A DNA stretch of 64,000 bases from S5-327 sp965200975 (GTDB lineage Bacteria; Chloroflexota; Dehalococcoidia; Lucifugimonadales; Australimonadaceae), in the NCBI GenBank assembly GCA_965200975.1, contig OZ241740.1:1364001-1428000 (forward strand), in the 5' to 3' direction. Made by a program: the position numbers and the translations under genes. Shown here piece after piece: positions 8,638 to 17,772 of the stretch (positions are counted from its first letter, which is position 1; the number at the start of each line of letters is the position of its first letter). The notes beneath the pieces were generated by a model that ran no database searches, had not been told where the DNA came from, and saw only the letters and a list, made by a program, of their open reading frames with translations.

Positions 8638-9588
8638 CTACCGGCCTTCAGCCGCGCGCATCTCCGCGACGTAGTCGGCGAACGCATCGGCTATCGAGTA
8701 CTCAGGCGACCAGTCAAGCAACGCTTTCGCCTGCGAAATGTCCAGCGGGGATGTCGCCGACGGCACTGGCTGGTCGGTCGGCGCGATGCTCACCTGCAGG
8801 CCAGGCAGCACGGAGCGCACTGCGTCCGCGAGATCTTCGAACGACGTGATGTAGCCGTTGCCCGCGTTGAACGCCGTAACGCCCGACACCGGCGCCGTGG
8901 CGGCGCGGCGCGTCAGCCGGCCCAGATCCTTGCAGTACACGTACTCGAACGCCCGCGCGCGGACCGCCGGCACAACCAGCGGCTCGCCGGTGAACCCGGC
9001 CTCCACCAGACTGTGCACCGTCATTCCTCCGCCGGAGCCGCCGCGGAAGTGTCCGTACCCGAACACGTTCGACGGCCTCACGAACACCAGCTCGAACCCG
9101 TAATGCGCCGCGTACGCGTGCGCAATGTGCTCGTTGGCCACCTTCGACGCGGAGTAGGGATTGCCTTCTCCGGCGCGCGGATAGTCCTCAGCAATCAGCG
9201 CTCCCGCCTCTGACCTGCGGTCGTACACGCCGTAAGTGCTCACGTGAACGAACCGTTTCACCCCGGCGAGACGCGCAGCCTCCAGCACGTTGATAGTCCC
9301 TTGCACGTTTATCTGCATTCCCGTGTATACCGGGCTGCCGACGCTGTTGCCTATCAGTCCCGCCGTGTGCACAACGATGTCGGGCTTGTGCTCCTGCATT
9401 GCTCCGACAAGCGCCGGAAGGTCGCGCAGGTCTCCCTGCACCGTCGTGTACGAGGCGTCGCCGAGCTTGGCCTTCAGGTAGCCTGCGTCTGGTCGCGCGT
9501 CGAAAATTACAGCCGGGTCGCCCTGCGCCAGCGCCTCGCGCGCGTACGCGGTCCCGACGAGTCCTGCTCCGGTGATGAGGCTGGTCAT
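8638..9588 (-). CDS. NAD-dependent epimerase/dehydratase (extended SDR)
   Basis: 316 residues. ITGAGLVGTAYARE is the Rossmann GxxGxxG dinucleotide-binding loop, VVHTAGLIG matches the second conserved segment, STYGVYD gives the catalytic Ser/Thr and YSASKVANE the YxxxK pair. RPSNVFGYG follows the UDP-sugar-epimerase pattern. It may act on a nucleotide sugar or another hydroxy compound. Good ribosome site (AAGGAGC) before the ATG. Convergent with the amidohydrolase gene, with 17 bases between the stops. Confidence 0.88.
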   Translation of the reverse strand: MTSLITGAGLVGTAYAREALAQGDPAVIFDARPDAGYLKAKLGDASYTTVQGDLRDLPALVGAMQEHKPDIVVHTAGLIGNSVGSPVYTGMQINVQGTINVLEAARLAGVKRFVHVSTYGVYDRRSEAGALIAEDYPRAGEGNPYSASKVANEHIAHAYAAHYGFELVFVRPSNVFGYGHFRGGSGGGMTVHSLVEAGFTGEPLVVPAVRARAFEYVYCKDLGRLTRRAATAPVSGVTAFNAGNGYITSFEDLADAVRSVLPGLQVSIAPTDQPVPSATSPLDISQAKALLDWSPEYSIADAFADYVAEMRAAEGR

Positions 9589-9826
9589 TCTCTTGCTCCT
9601 TCGGTTTGGTGTGCGGACGCCGCCCGCCCCATTGTAGAGAGTTAGGGACTACGGCGGCGCGCGGCCCATTCCCGGGCGTCGCCGTCACGCGCCGACTCCT
9701 CGCCTCTGAACAGGCGCCGCCCGACTCCGCCGCTAGCAATTTCCGCGCGATAGGCGTACTTTCCGCAGTGTATTCGGGCGCCTGATGCTTGCTCCGGAAC
9801 TCGCAGCGGAACGCAGAGGTGGACTA

Positions 9827-10924
9827 ATGGATTCGTGCAAGGCGGCAGTCTTTGTCGGCGCCAACATGCCGCTGGAGGTGCAGGAGTTCCCGATCCTGCC
9901 CGTCGAGCCCGGCGGCGCTCTCGTTCAGATGCGGATGGCCGCCATCTGCGGCACGGACGTGCACGCCGCGCATCTTGACGCGACGCCCGCCCCGATGATC
10001 TTCGGGCACGAGAACGTCGGCGTCATCGCCGAGCTCTCGCCCGACATCTCAACCGACGTGCTTGGGGCGCCGCTTCGTCCGGGCGACCGCGTGATCTTCC
10101 GCGACGCCCCGTGCGGGCGCTGCTTCCGGTGCGCGCTCGGCGAACCCTGCGAAAAGTCCCGCCCCTATGGAATGATCCCTTCCTCCTCGCCCCCGCACCT
10201 GCGCGGCGGGTTCGGCCAGTACCTCCAACTCTCCGCCACTCCCTGGATTCTCCGTGTGCCCGACGATGTCTCGAACGAGCGCGCGCTCCTTAGCGTCATC
10301 GGCAACCATACCGCCCTCAACGGCATCGACCGCATTGGCGGGATCAACGCCGCCGACACCGTGGTCGTTCAGGGTTCCGGGCCTATCGGCATGGGCGCGC
10401 TCAATCAGTCCCTCATCGCAGGCGCCGCTCGCGTTATCGTCGTCGGAGCCCCCGAGAGCCGCCTTGCGCTCGCCCGCCGGCTCGGCGCCGCCGACACTAT
10501 CGGCCTCGCCGATTACCCCACGCCCGAATCGAGAGTCGAGCGCGTAAAGGAGCTTACCGGGGGCCGCGGGCCGGATATGGTCATCGAGGCGTCCGGCGGG
10601 CTCACCGCGTACCAGGAAGGGCTTGAGATGGTGCGCTTTGGAGGGCGCTATCTCGTTATCGGGCAATGGACCGACTACGGCCCCCTCCCTTCCAACCCTA
10701 CGCTGCTTACCCGCAAGGTTATCCGGGTGCAAGGAGTGGTGTCCGCAGCCCCGCGCCACATCATCCGGTCGTTGCAATCGATGCGCGCTATCGTCAACTG
10801 GCCCGTCGAGGAACTCATCACGCACCGGTACGCCCTTGAAGACGTAAACGAAGGATTCAGGGCCCACGAGAGCCTCGAGGCTATGGTTGCAGTTATCCTG
10901 CCGAACGGCGAACCCGCGGAATAG
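9827..10924 (+). CDS. Zinc-dependent alcohol dehydrogenase (MDR superfamily)
   Basis: 365 residues from the ATG at 9827, chosen over an in-frame ATG at 9785 because AGAGGTGG stands 6 bases before it. Catalytic zinc ligands are in ICGTDVHAAH and GHENVG; four Cys of the structural zinc lobe occur in CGRCFRCALGEPC, with a shorter last spacing than usual. The NAD(P) site is GSGPIGMGALNQ at about 190, with the Asp/Gly after it (VGAPESR) suggesting no clear NAD preference. Eleven bases upstream of an amidohydrolase gene, probably co-transcribed. Confidence 0.9.
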   Translation: MDSCKAAVFVGANMPLEVQEFPILPVEPGGALVQMRMAAICGTDVHAAHLDATPAPMIFGHENVGVIAELSPDISTDVLGAPLRPGDRVIFRDAPCGRCFRCALGEPCEKSRPYGMIPSSSPPHLRGGFGQYLQLSATPWILRVPDDVSNERALLSVIGNHTALNGIDRIGGINAADTVVVQGSGPIGMGALNQSLIAGAARVIVVGAPESRLALARRLGAADTIGLADYPTPESRVERVKELTGGRGPDMVIEASGGLTAYQEGLEMVRFGGRYLVIGQWTDYGPLPSNPTLLTRKVIRVQGVVSAAPRHIIRSLQSMRAIVNWPVEELITHRYALEDVNEGFRAHESLEAMVAVILPNGEPAE

Positions 10925-10934
10925 GAGGACATCT

Positions 10935-12095
10935 ATGGCAAAGGACGGCTACAAGATTATCGACAGCGATATGCACATTATGGAGCCGCCGGACCTGTGG
11001 CAGCGCTACACCGACGAGCGCTACCGGCCTTACGCGCAGGTCGGCGTAACCTCCGCGAACGTCCGCGACCTCCGCACGACCCATCCCGACGGCAGGCCCT
11101 GGGGCTCGCCCTCCACGTTCGCCGGCGGACGCCGCGAGGGCAATCCCAATACTCCCGGCGGACACAACTACGAGCGCAACCAGCGTCTCTACGCCACCCA
11201 CGCCGAACGCGGTTGGTCGACTGAGGTGCAGCTCGAGGCTATGGACGTCGAGGGGCTTGATGTAGCCGTGCTCTTCCCCACGCGCGGACTTCACACCCTC
11301 GCCGAGCCTCATATGGAGCCCGGCCTCGCCGCCGCTCTCGCCCGCGCCTACAACGACTGGATGTACGACTTTTGCGAACCCGCGCCCGACCGCCTCATTG
11401 GCGCGGCTATGATCTCGCCGTTCAACATGGACGACGCCGTCGCCGAGGTCGAACGCGCGGTCAAGGATCTCGGCTTCAGGGCCGTGTTTATGCGCTCCAA
11501 CCAGATGACCGACAAACCGTGGCACGACCCGGTTTACGATCCCTTGTGGAGCGTGCTGGAAGAGAATGACGTCGCCATCGGCTTTCACGAGTCCTCATCT
11601 TCGGGCGCGCGGCAGGTCGGCGAGCACTTCGACAACTTCATGCTGCGCCGCGTCTTCGCGCAGCCCGTCGAGCAGATGATGGCCCTCGCCAGCTTCTGCG
11701 GCGGCGGCGTCCTCGAACGCCACCCCAGACTCCGCGCCGCCTTCCTCGAAGCCAACTGCGCCTGGCTTCCCTGGCTCCTCTGGCGCCTCGACGAGGCCTA
11801 CGAGCGCGAGGCCGACGTCTGCGTCCCCGAGCTCACGATGGCCCCAACCGAGTACTTCAAGCGCCAGTGCTGGGTCTCCGTCGAACCCGACGAAGAGCCC
11901 GCCCGATACGCGATCGATTGGGTCGGCAGCGACAAGATGGTCTTCTCCACCGACTACCCGCACGGCGACTCCAAGTACCCGGAAGCCGTCTCCAGTTTCC
12001 TCACCCTCGGAATCTCCGACGACGACAAGCGCAAAATCCTGTGGGACAACTGCGCCGGCCTCTACAATCTCGCCCCGGTCGCTGCGACCGCGTAG
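10935..12095 (+). CDS. Amidohydrolase family protein (COG2159)
   Basis: 386 residues; AGGAGG stands 8 bases before the ATG at 10935. N-terminal IDSDMHI again replaces the first metal-binding His with Asp. The rest fits the family: LFPTRGLHTLAEP, RAYNDWMYDFC, IGFHESSSSG for the middle His, AFLEANCAWLPW and the C-terminal FSTDYPHGDS with the catalytic Asp. Compared with 33066-34094 it shares the EPExxxAxxRAYND and SDxPHxDSxYP stretches. Likely acts with the upstream dehydrogenase and the downstream cupin, 22 bases away. Confidence 0.87.
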   Translation: MAKDGYKIIDSDMHIMEPPDLWQRYTDERYRPYAQVGVTSANVRDLRTTHPDGRPWGSPSTFAGGRREGNPNTPGGHNYERNQRLYATHAERGWSTEVQLEAMDVEGLDVAVLFPTRGLHTLAEPHMEPGLAAALARAYNDWMYDFCEPAPDRLIGAAMISPFNMDDAVAEVERAVKDLGFRAVFMRSNQMTDKPWHDPVYDPLWSVLEENDVAIGFHESSSSGARQVGEHFDNFMLRRVFAQPVEQMMALASFCGGGVLERHPRLRAAFLEANCAWLPWLLWRLDEAYEREADVCVPELTMAPTEYFKRQCWVSVEPDEEPARYAIDWVGSDKMVFSTDYPHGDSKYPEAVSSFLTLGISDDDKRKILWDNCAGLYNLAPVAATA

Positions 12096-12117
12096 GCAGA
12101 GCCAAGGAGAGAACGCC

Positions 12118-12747
12118 ATGACCACCGTCCAGACCGAGACCGCATTGGACCGCTTTATCGCCAGGACGCGCGAACTCTTCGCCGACGAGCCCGACGAAGA
12201 GAAGCGCTGGACGCAGCTCGCTCCGGCGCTAAGGGAGCTGCTCGCCGACCCCGATGTGCAGGCCGCCTCGAAGCAGTGGCCCGTCAACGTTTTCACCGAC
12301 CGCGCCGAGAACCTCCTCTTCTACGAGGACGCCGACTACGGGTTCGTGGTGAACGCGCTGAAACGCACGCCGGAATCGAGGCCGGTCGCCGTGCCCCAGA
12401 ACTCGAAATGGCGCGGCATCCACGACCATGCTCACATCTACACCCTCTACGGCGTGCTGGTCGGCCATGAAATGATCGAGCGCTACGTCCCCGCCGAAGG
12501 CGTCGAACGCCGCGACGACTACGTCGAAATCGAGCAGGTCGGCAACTTCAAGGTGGAGCCGGGCGACGTCGACCTCGTGCGCCCCTATGAGATTCACGCT
12601 GAGCGCAGCCTCGGCGAGGAGACCATCGCCGTCATCATTCGCAGTCAGAAGTCCGGCGACTTCCTCCAGGGCCGTTACGATTACGAGACAGGCCACTACT
12701 GGCAGGGACTCGGCCCCGTCCAGCGCGAAGTCGAGATGTTCGGCTAG
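12118..12747 (+). CDS. Cysteine-dioxygenase-like cupin protein
   Basis: 209 residues. The central HDHAHIYTLYGVLVGHE (about residue 100-117) gives an HxH pair followed by the GVxxGHE strand seen in cysteine dioxygenase-type cupins, and a late His is in RPYEIHAE at about 160; together these could form a 3-His iron site. The N-terminal 60 residues are helical. Thiol dioxygenase activity is one possibility but not demonstrated. It is a clear paralogue of the protein at 23808-24434 (same ALDRFxAxTRELF, LFYED and IIRSxKSG segments). Third gene of the dehydrogenase-amidohydrolase cluster. Confidence 0.65.
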   Translation: MTTVQTETALDRFIARTRELFADEPDEEKRWTQLAPALRELLADPDVQAASKQWPVNVFTDRAENLLFYEDADYGFVVNALKRTPESRPVAVPQNSKWRGIHDHAHIYTLYGVLVGHEMIERYVPAEGVERRDDYVEIEQVGNFKVEPGDVDLVRPYEIHAERSLGEETIAVIIRSQKSGDFLQGRYDYETGHYWQGLGPVQREVEMFG

Positions 12748-13016
12748 CGCAGGCTTCGGGGTACGGATAGCGTTCTTCCGGCAGTCCACGAGGGATCGGC
12801 GGTCTTCCTTCGCCTCTACCCTTCTCCGTCTTCAGGGAGAGGCGATCCAAGCGCGCCCGTCTTGGACGTGTGCGAGGAACAAGGATTGAGAGGAAGGGTG
12901 CAGGGGAGGAGTAAGGGAGAACGGCTGCGTCTCCGTCCTCCCCCCCTCCTCCCCCTTCCCCCATGGGGCTGCGCCACAGAGGATGATCCGGCGCGCGCCC
13001 CTGAAGGGCGGTCCGG

Positions 13017-15452
13017 TTACGAGCACTCCATCGCGGCGCGAAGGCTGTTCAAGTTGTCGCGCATGAGGCCGAAGTAGTCCCCGTGCTCGTCCAGTTCGTT
13101 CTGGGTAACGCTCTCTATCGCGTGGATCGGGTAGACGCCAGCCCCCGTCTCGCGGGCGAGCGACTGTATATTTGCGCCGGAGAGCACGGGCTCCAGCAGC
13201 ACCGCCGTGATGCCGAGATCCTTGATGCGATCGGCGATGCTGGCGAGGCGCTGCGCCGACGGCTCTGTTTCCGGGGAGAGGCCGGCGACTCCTACCTGTT
13301 CCAGGTCGTACGCTAGCGCGATGTAGCCGTATGCAGAGTGAGACGTGACGAACTCGCGGTGGGCGCACGATCTGAGGCCCGCCTCGAACTCGACGTGCAA
13401 TGCCCGGAGTTCGGAGGAGAGCGCGGCGAGATTCGCCCGGTAGAAGTCGGCGCCTTCCGGGTCCGCCTGGATGAACGCCTCGGCTATGCGCTCCGCCTGG
13501 ATGATGGCGCGCAGCGGGTCGAGCCAGAAGTGAGGGTCGAACTCGCCGTGATCGTGTTCGTGGTGTTCGTCCTCGTCTTCGTGCGCGTGCTCATCCTCGT
13601 GCTCGTGCGCTTCACTTTCACCGAGGACGCCGACGAAGGCGACGCCACTGGGGGAACCGCCGACGCGCCATTCCTCCTCGATCTCCATGTGTTCGAGATG
13701 GACCCCGAGGACATGACCGCTATTCGGGTCGGCGAGGAAGAGCATTTCGCCTACGACGATCATCGAGGGCGAGGGCCGTCCAAACACCCTCTCGAATGGG
13801 CCGACCAACTGCATGGTCCCGACCAATTCGCCGTCGTGAGAGTCGACAGCGCGCAGGACGCCGTCAGCGGCGAGCGTGTAGAAAGTTTCGCCGTCGCTCG
13901 AGAACGCAGCAGTGACGCTGGGCTCGGGGATCACCTCGCGCAATTCGCGGTTGACCACGTCAACCAACCAGACGCCGCCGAGCTCACAGCACTCACCGTC
14001 AGGGAAGATGGTCGCAGGGGCGAAGAAGTTGTCGCTGTCACGGTGTCCGTAGAAGAGGCCGAGCGCGACCTCCCCACCCGTCTCCTCTGGATAGGGAATG
14101 ATCTCATGCTCGTACTGCCCGTCGTGCCACTGTACGAACAGCACTCCGCCGAAGCAGCCGAAGACGGCGCCGTGCGCGTTGTGCGATTCGCCATGCAGGC
14201 CCGGGCAGGAGTTGTTGGCTGCGTCGTAGACGACTTCATTGTCGAACGTGCGCACAACAACGCCCAGTGGCAGGCAGTCGCCTGATGGGATGAACTCAGT
14301 GCAGAGCGGGTTGTTGACAGACATGATGACGTGTTCATCGGATATCGCGAACCCAGTGCCGTGCTGGATTCCGGCCTCAAGCACGATTGGTTCGTAATCG
14401 CCGCGTGAGCTCGCCAAGTCCTCCTCGTTGATCAGAATCACGTGACCGTTGGTGTCGGCGAAGATGGCGGTCCAGCCGTGGCTGTTGACGGAGTGGACCG
14501 GCCACTCTTCGACGATCTCAAGCGAGTGGCGTGAGACGGGCTCACTAATCAGGTCGTAGTGATCACCGTGGGGGACGTAGAACACGCCGCCGTCGAAGAT
14601 GTGAATGCGGTCGTCGCCACTTTCGGGTCCTCGAGCGAGGACGAAGCCGTAGCGGTGCGTGAGGCTGGGGTAGATTGACGCGTTGGGCCCGGCAATTTCG
14701 AAGATTCCGCTCTCAACACCACCGGTCCCCAGATCGATTACGGAGAGGCTCGCTTCCACCCCGTCCGCAACGAGCAGCCGGCCTATGTGGCCGTGCTCAT
14801 CCTCTTCCATGCTCCCATGCTCGTCTTCGTGCGCGTGTTCGTCTTCGTGGCCGTGCCCATGCTCATCCGCGAACGGGACCGCCGCCTCCGCGTACGCAGC
14901 CTCGACGACGATGCCGGACACCTCGTCGCCCAGGGATTCGAGCACGCGCTCCATCCACAGCTCCAACCCCAGGCCGTTCATTGCCACCACGTCGGCCTCA
15001 CTGATCGCGCGGATGTCACGCGGCGTGAGCTCGAACCCGTGGGCCTCGGCCCCGGGCGGCACGAGGACCCGCGAGTTCACGCGGTCGCCGCCGACGCGCT
15101 CGGCGAAGTACTGCATCGGATAGATGCTTGCCACCGTGCTCAGCGGCTCGGTCGCGCTGACCGGCGTGCTTGTAGGCGGAGGGCTAGCGGGGGTGTTTGT
15201 CGGCGGAGGGCTAGTAGGGGTGTTTGTGGGCGGAGGGCTAGCGGGGGTGTTTGTCGGCGGAGGGCTAGTAGGGGTGTTTGTGGGCGGAGGGCTAGCGGGG
15301 GTGTTTGTCGGCGGAGGGCTACTGGGGGCGTCCGTGGGCGGAGGGTTGGCGGGCGTGTTCGTGGGCTCTGCATCTCCCGAGCAGGCAACGACCGCCAGGG
15401 CCAGCGTCCCGACGACGAGCAGATGGCGCAAACTATTGAGAGCATATCTCAT
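13017..15452 (-). CDS. Zinc-binding lipoprotein: ZnuA/AztC substrate-binding protein with inserted AztD-like propeller
   Basis: 811 residues. Order: signal peptide with lipobox VVAC (Cys24); seven 9-residue Pro/Thr repeats (31-93); first ZnuA lobe (about 105-195) with zinc ligand His138 in PPGAEAHGF; a His/Asp/Glu-rich loop (198-222); a beta-propeller-like domain (about 223-610) with AztD hallmarks such as VNSHGWTAIF, CPGLHGE and VFGCFGGVLFV; a second His-rich loop (616-635); and the second ZnuA lobe with His641 (FDPHFWLDP) and His705 (TSHSAYGY). Where the family has the fourth ligand Asp in LDPL, this protein has IHAI (His777). AztD is known as a periplasmic zinc chaperone that hands zinc to AztC, so this is chaperone and receptor in one chain. 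No ABC permease or ATPase for zinc is nearby. Confidence 0.85.
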   Translation of the reverse strand: MRYALNSLRHLLVVGTLALAVVACSGDAEPTNTPANPPPTDAPSSPPPTNTPASPPPTNTPTSPPPTNTPASPPPTNTPTSPPPTNTPASPPPTSTPVSATEPLSTVASIYPMQYFAERVGGDRVNSRVLVPPGAEAHGFELTPRDIRAISEADVVAMNGLGLELWMERVLESLGDEVSGIVVEAAYAEAAVPFADEHGHGHEDEHAHEDEHGSMEEDEHGHIGRLLVADGVEASLSVIDLGTGGVESGIFEIAGPNASIYPSLTHRYGFVLARGPESGDDRIHIFDGGVFYVPHGDHYDLISEPVSRHSLEIVEEWPVHSVNSHGWTAIFADTNGHVILINEEDLASSRGDYEPIVLEAGIQHGTGFAISDEHVIMSVNNPLCTEFIPSGDCLPLGVVVRTFDNEVVYDAANNSCPGLHGESHNAHGAVFGCFGGVLFVQWHDGQYEHEIIPYPEETGGEVALGLFYGHRDSDNFFAPATIFPDGECCELGGVWLVDVVNRELREVIPEPSVTAAFSSDGETFYTLAADGVLRAVDSHDGELVGTMQLVGPFERVFGRPSPSMIVVGEMLFLADPNSGHVLGVHLEHMEIEEEWRVGGSPSGVAFVGVLGESEAHEHEDEHAHEDEDEHHEHDHGEFDPHFWLDPLRAIIQAERIAEAFIQADPEGADFYRANLAALSSELRALHVEFEAGLRSCAHREFVTSHSAYGYIALAYDLEQVGVAGLSPETEPSAQRLASIADRIKDLGITAVLLEPVLSGANIQSLARETGAGVYPIHAIESVTQNELDEHGDYFGLMRDNLNSLRAAMECS
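15174..15362. repeat. 27-bp coding tandem repeat (Pro/Thr/Ser linker)
   Basis: Seven 27-base units encode TNTPASPPP-type nonapeptides right after the lipid-modified N-terminus of the zinc-binding lipoprotein. The middle five units alternate between two versions (PAS and PTS), giving a nearly perfect 54-base higher-order period, which suggests recent expansion by slippage or unequal exchange. The encoded stretch is a flexible tether between membrane and zinc-binding lobes. Confidence 0.9.
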
Positions 15453-16019
15453 TTAAGGCGAGCCTCCTGTTTGGCTATAGGGCAGGCGTCAGTGTGAGTG
15501 CGCCCGGGTCCCGCGCATATGCGTGTCCGCGCCGCCTCGATTGCTTTCCAGACAGCCGTCGCAGCGGCGGTATAACGTCAGCCGGCGCCCAATGCGTCCG
15601 CCTCTCCAGGGATCTTGCTAGAGGACGCCGGCATCTCCAAGCAAGCGCAGCGCGGGGTAGGCAGTCGTCCGACCTAGGCGCGAACTATCGGGTTCTTCGG
15701 GACCAGGACCCTGAATCAGACAGTAGGACTGTCTTCACGTCCCGTCAATACTTAGTATCAATAACGAGCAAGAATGATACGCCCTACGACCTCACGCAGT
15801 AGGTGATGGGGAGGGTTTACAGGCCCCTGCCTGCGCCGGAGGCATAGCCTTCCCCCGTCTTCGGAGAAGAAGGCCGGATCCCTGCGCCCCAAGCCTCCCC
15901 ACTCCTGTGGGGAGGGGGTTTGGAACGTCTCACTCCAGAGGGAAGCCCATGGTTGGCGCGTTGTGCGCCTGCGGCTTATGCGATAGTCTCGCCCCATCTC
16001 GCTGAGGAGGGCGACCGCT
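15453..16019. other. 567-bp intergenic region between divergent genes
   Basis: No convincing gene was found here; open frames in it lack ribosome sites and family features. Near its left end AGGAGG precedes the lipoprotein ATG (minus strand). The right end holds a perfect hairpin (15894-15915) and the GAGGAGG ribosome site of the bicupin. No clear Zur-type palindrome was recognised by eye. Confidence 0.6.
15894..15915. terminator. Perfect 9-bp hairpin, terminator- or REP-like
   Basis: CCTCCCCAC and GTGGGGAGG pair perfectly around the loop TCCT, followed on the + strand by GGG TTTGG. It lies between two divergently transcribed genes, so it does not terminate either in an obvious way; it may be a small repeat element or a 5' leader structure of the bicupin gene. 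Confidence 0.5.
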
Positions 16020-17174
16020 ATGGTTATGCAAGGCACCGATATGAAGGTCGCGGAGACCCCAACCACCGGGCTCCAGGACTTCCGCATCCCCGACGCCTAC
16101 GAGGACTGGCTCGAGAGCGAGGGCGTCATGGTGCACAAGACTTTCTACATCCCCAACTGGCACGAGGTCGAGGTCGGCCCATGGGAGCGCAAGGGCGGCG
16201 AAGGCGCCGTCGTCCACATCGACAACCCGCTCCTGCCGAACGACCTCCACGTCGTCGACATCAGGCCCGGCGGCAAGTCCGAGCCCGAGCACCATATGTA
16301 CGAGATCAACTTCTATGTCGTGCAAGGCCGCGGCGCCACCACTGTCTGGATGGACGAGAACAGCAAGCAGACCTTCGAGTGGAAGGCCGGCTCTCTCTTC
16401 ACCATCCCCCTCAACGCTTGGTACCAGCACTTCAACGGCTCCGGCGACGAGAAGGTGCGCTATATGGCCACCACTAACGCCCCGCCGATGATGCGCCTCT
16501 TCCGCGACACCGACTTTATATTCAACAACGACTTCATGTTCCGCTCCCGCTACTCCGACGACGAGACCTACTTCTCCGGCAACGGGACGCTCTACAACAA
16601 GCGCATCTGGGAGACCAACTTCATCCCCAACGCGCCCGATATGGCCCTCTACGGGTGGAAGGAGCGCGGCGCCGGCGGCATCAACGCCATGCTCCAGATG
16701 GGCAAGAACGATATGGGCAACCACATCTCCGAGTTCCCCATCGGCACCTACAAGAAGGCCCACCGCCACGGCCCCGGCGCCCACCTCTTCCTGCTCAGCG
16801 GCGACTCCGGTTTCTCGCTGCTCTGGACGAAGGACGACCGGTCGGACATGGTGAAGTGCGATTGGCAGATCGGGTCGATCGTCATCATCCCGAATGACGG
16901 CACCTACCACCAGCACTTCAACTCCGGCACGAAGCGCGCCCGCTACATGGCGCTCCGGGACGGGAAGGGCGGCTTCATCGCTCCCAATACGCCGGTTGGC
17001 GGCGACGTCTCGATCAAGGACGGCGGCATGCAGATCGAGTACGAGGACGAAGACCGCGAGATCCACGAGATCTTCGAGGCCGAGCTCGCCAAGTCCGGCG
17101 CCCAGTGCAATATGAAGGCGTTCATCCCGTACTGCACCGGCGTCGCCGGCGTCACCAGCGAGCGCGACACCTAA
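16020..17174 (+). CDS. Two-domain cupin protein (bicupin), copy 1
   Basis: 384 residues; start chosen at the ATG 9 bases after GAGGAGG. Cupin 1 (about 75-150): GGKSEPEHHMYEINFYVVQG and YQHFNGSG supply His, Glu and His ligands. Cupin 2 (about 235-310): GTYKKAHRHGPGAHLFLLSG and YHQHFNSG give HxH plus a later His, but the usual Glu is missing and a His stands near its place. The overall layout recalls gentisate-type ring-cleaving dioxygenases, though identity to known enzymes cannot be judged here. Paralogues in the window: 24689-25852, 36343-37497 and the partial 63250-64000. All share the FIPYCTGEVG-type and ERDT endings except the last. Confidence 0.75.
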   Translation: MVMQGTDMKVAETPTTGLQDFRIPDAYEDWLESEGVMVHKTFYIPNWHEVEVGPWERKGGEGAVVHIDNPLLPNDLHVVDIRPGGKSEPEHHMYEINFYVVQGRGATTVWMDENSKQTFEWKAGSLFTIPLNAWYQHFNGSGDEKVRYMATTNAPPMMRLFRDTDFIFNNDFMFRSRYSDDETYFSGNGTLYNKRIWETNFIPNAPDMALYGWKERGAGGINAMLQMGKNDMGNHISEFPIGTYKKAHRHGPGAHLFLLSGDSGFSLLWTKDDRSDMVKCDWQIGSIVIIPNDGTYHQHFNSGTKRARYMALRDGKGGFIAPNTPVGGDVSIKDGGMQIEYEDEDREIHEIFEAELAKSGAQCNMKAFIPYCTGVAGVTSERDT

Positions 17175-17186
17175 GCGCGGCATTGG

Positions 17187-17237
17187 CGCCCGCCTCTCCT
17201 CCGAAAGCAGAGCAGAGCGGAAGGGGAGAGGCGGGCG
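17187..17237. repeat. Inverted repeat between bicupin and CoxG-like genes
   Basis: CGCCCGCCTCTCC (17187-17199) and GGAGAGGCGGGCG (17225-17237) are perfectly complementary over 13 bases with a 25-base loop, in which TCCG and CGGA can pair further. It starts 13 bases after the bicupin stop and is followed by no T-run. Likely a transcription attenuator or terminator between the two genes. Confidence 0.65.
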
Positions 17238-17297
17238 CGAGCAAAGGCGCCCGGCGGTTACACATTCTCCCTTCTTCGGAAGGAGCACGGACGGCCA

Positions 17298-17765
17298 ATG
17301 AAATACCAAGGCAAGGTTGAATTCGCGGCCCAGCCGCTCACGGTGTGGAACACCGTGCTCGATATGGAGCAGTTCGTCGCCTGCTTCCCCGGCGTCGACG
17401 ACATCGTCATGGTCGATGACCGCACGTTCGAGGGGGGAATGAAGGCGCAGGTCGGCCCTGTGGCCGGGGACTTCACGTTCCGCGCCCAGATCGTCGAGGC
17501 GGAAGAGCCGGTGCGGCTCCGGGCCGAAGTCGTCGGCGAGGACTCGCTCACCAAGAGCCAGATGACCGCCGACATCGAAATGAGCCTGGCGCCGCTGGGC
17601 GCCGACCGCGCTCAACTCTCCTACCTCTCGGAAGTGCGCATCAAAGGCAGGCTCGGCATCGTCGGCGATATGATCATCAGAGCGACCGGGGCGCAGGTCA
17701 TCGAAGAATTCTTTCGCCGGCTGCGCGTCCGGGTGGAACCATCGGAAACCGGCGCGGAGGCCTGA
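17298..17765 (+). CDS. SRPBCC / CoxG-like protein
   Basis: 155 residues. The START/SRPBCC helix-grip fold of CoxG-like proteins is seen in TVWNTVLDMEQFVACFPGVDD (two short runs at about 18-38), VGPVAGDFTFRAQI and the C-terminal helix IIRATGAQVIEEFFRRL. CoxG is known to recruit or assemble molybdenum hydroxylases of the CO dehydrogenase type at the membrane; stand-alone homologues bind hydrophobic ligands. No Mo-hydroxylase subunits are in this window. The stop is 7 bases before the GMC oxidoreductase, suggesting one operon. Confidence 0.8.
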   Translation: MKYQGKVEFAAQPLTVWNTVLDMEQFVACFPGVDDIVMVDDRTFEGGMKAQVGPVAGDFTFRAQIVEAEEPVRLRAEVVGEDSLTKSQMTADIEMSLAPLGADRAQLSYLSEVRIKGRLGIVGDMIIRATGAQVIEEFFRRLRVRVEPSETGAEA

Positions 17766-17772
17766 ACCCGCC

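Noticed and set aside
15174..15362. Regularly spaced repeats considered as a CRISPR array
   Set aside because: The repeats are contiguous with no unique spacers and encode the Pro/Thr tether of the lipoprotein; no cas genes are present.
15494..15802. 102-codon plus-strand frame in the 15.5-16.0 kb gap
   Set aside because: No ribosome site, no recognisable family and atypical codon use (mixed third positions); the region looks non-coding.
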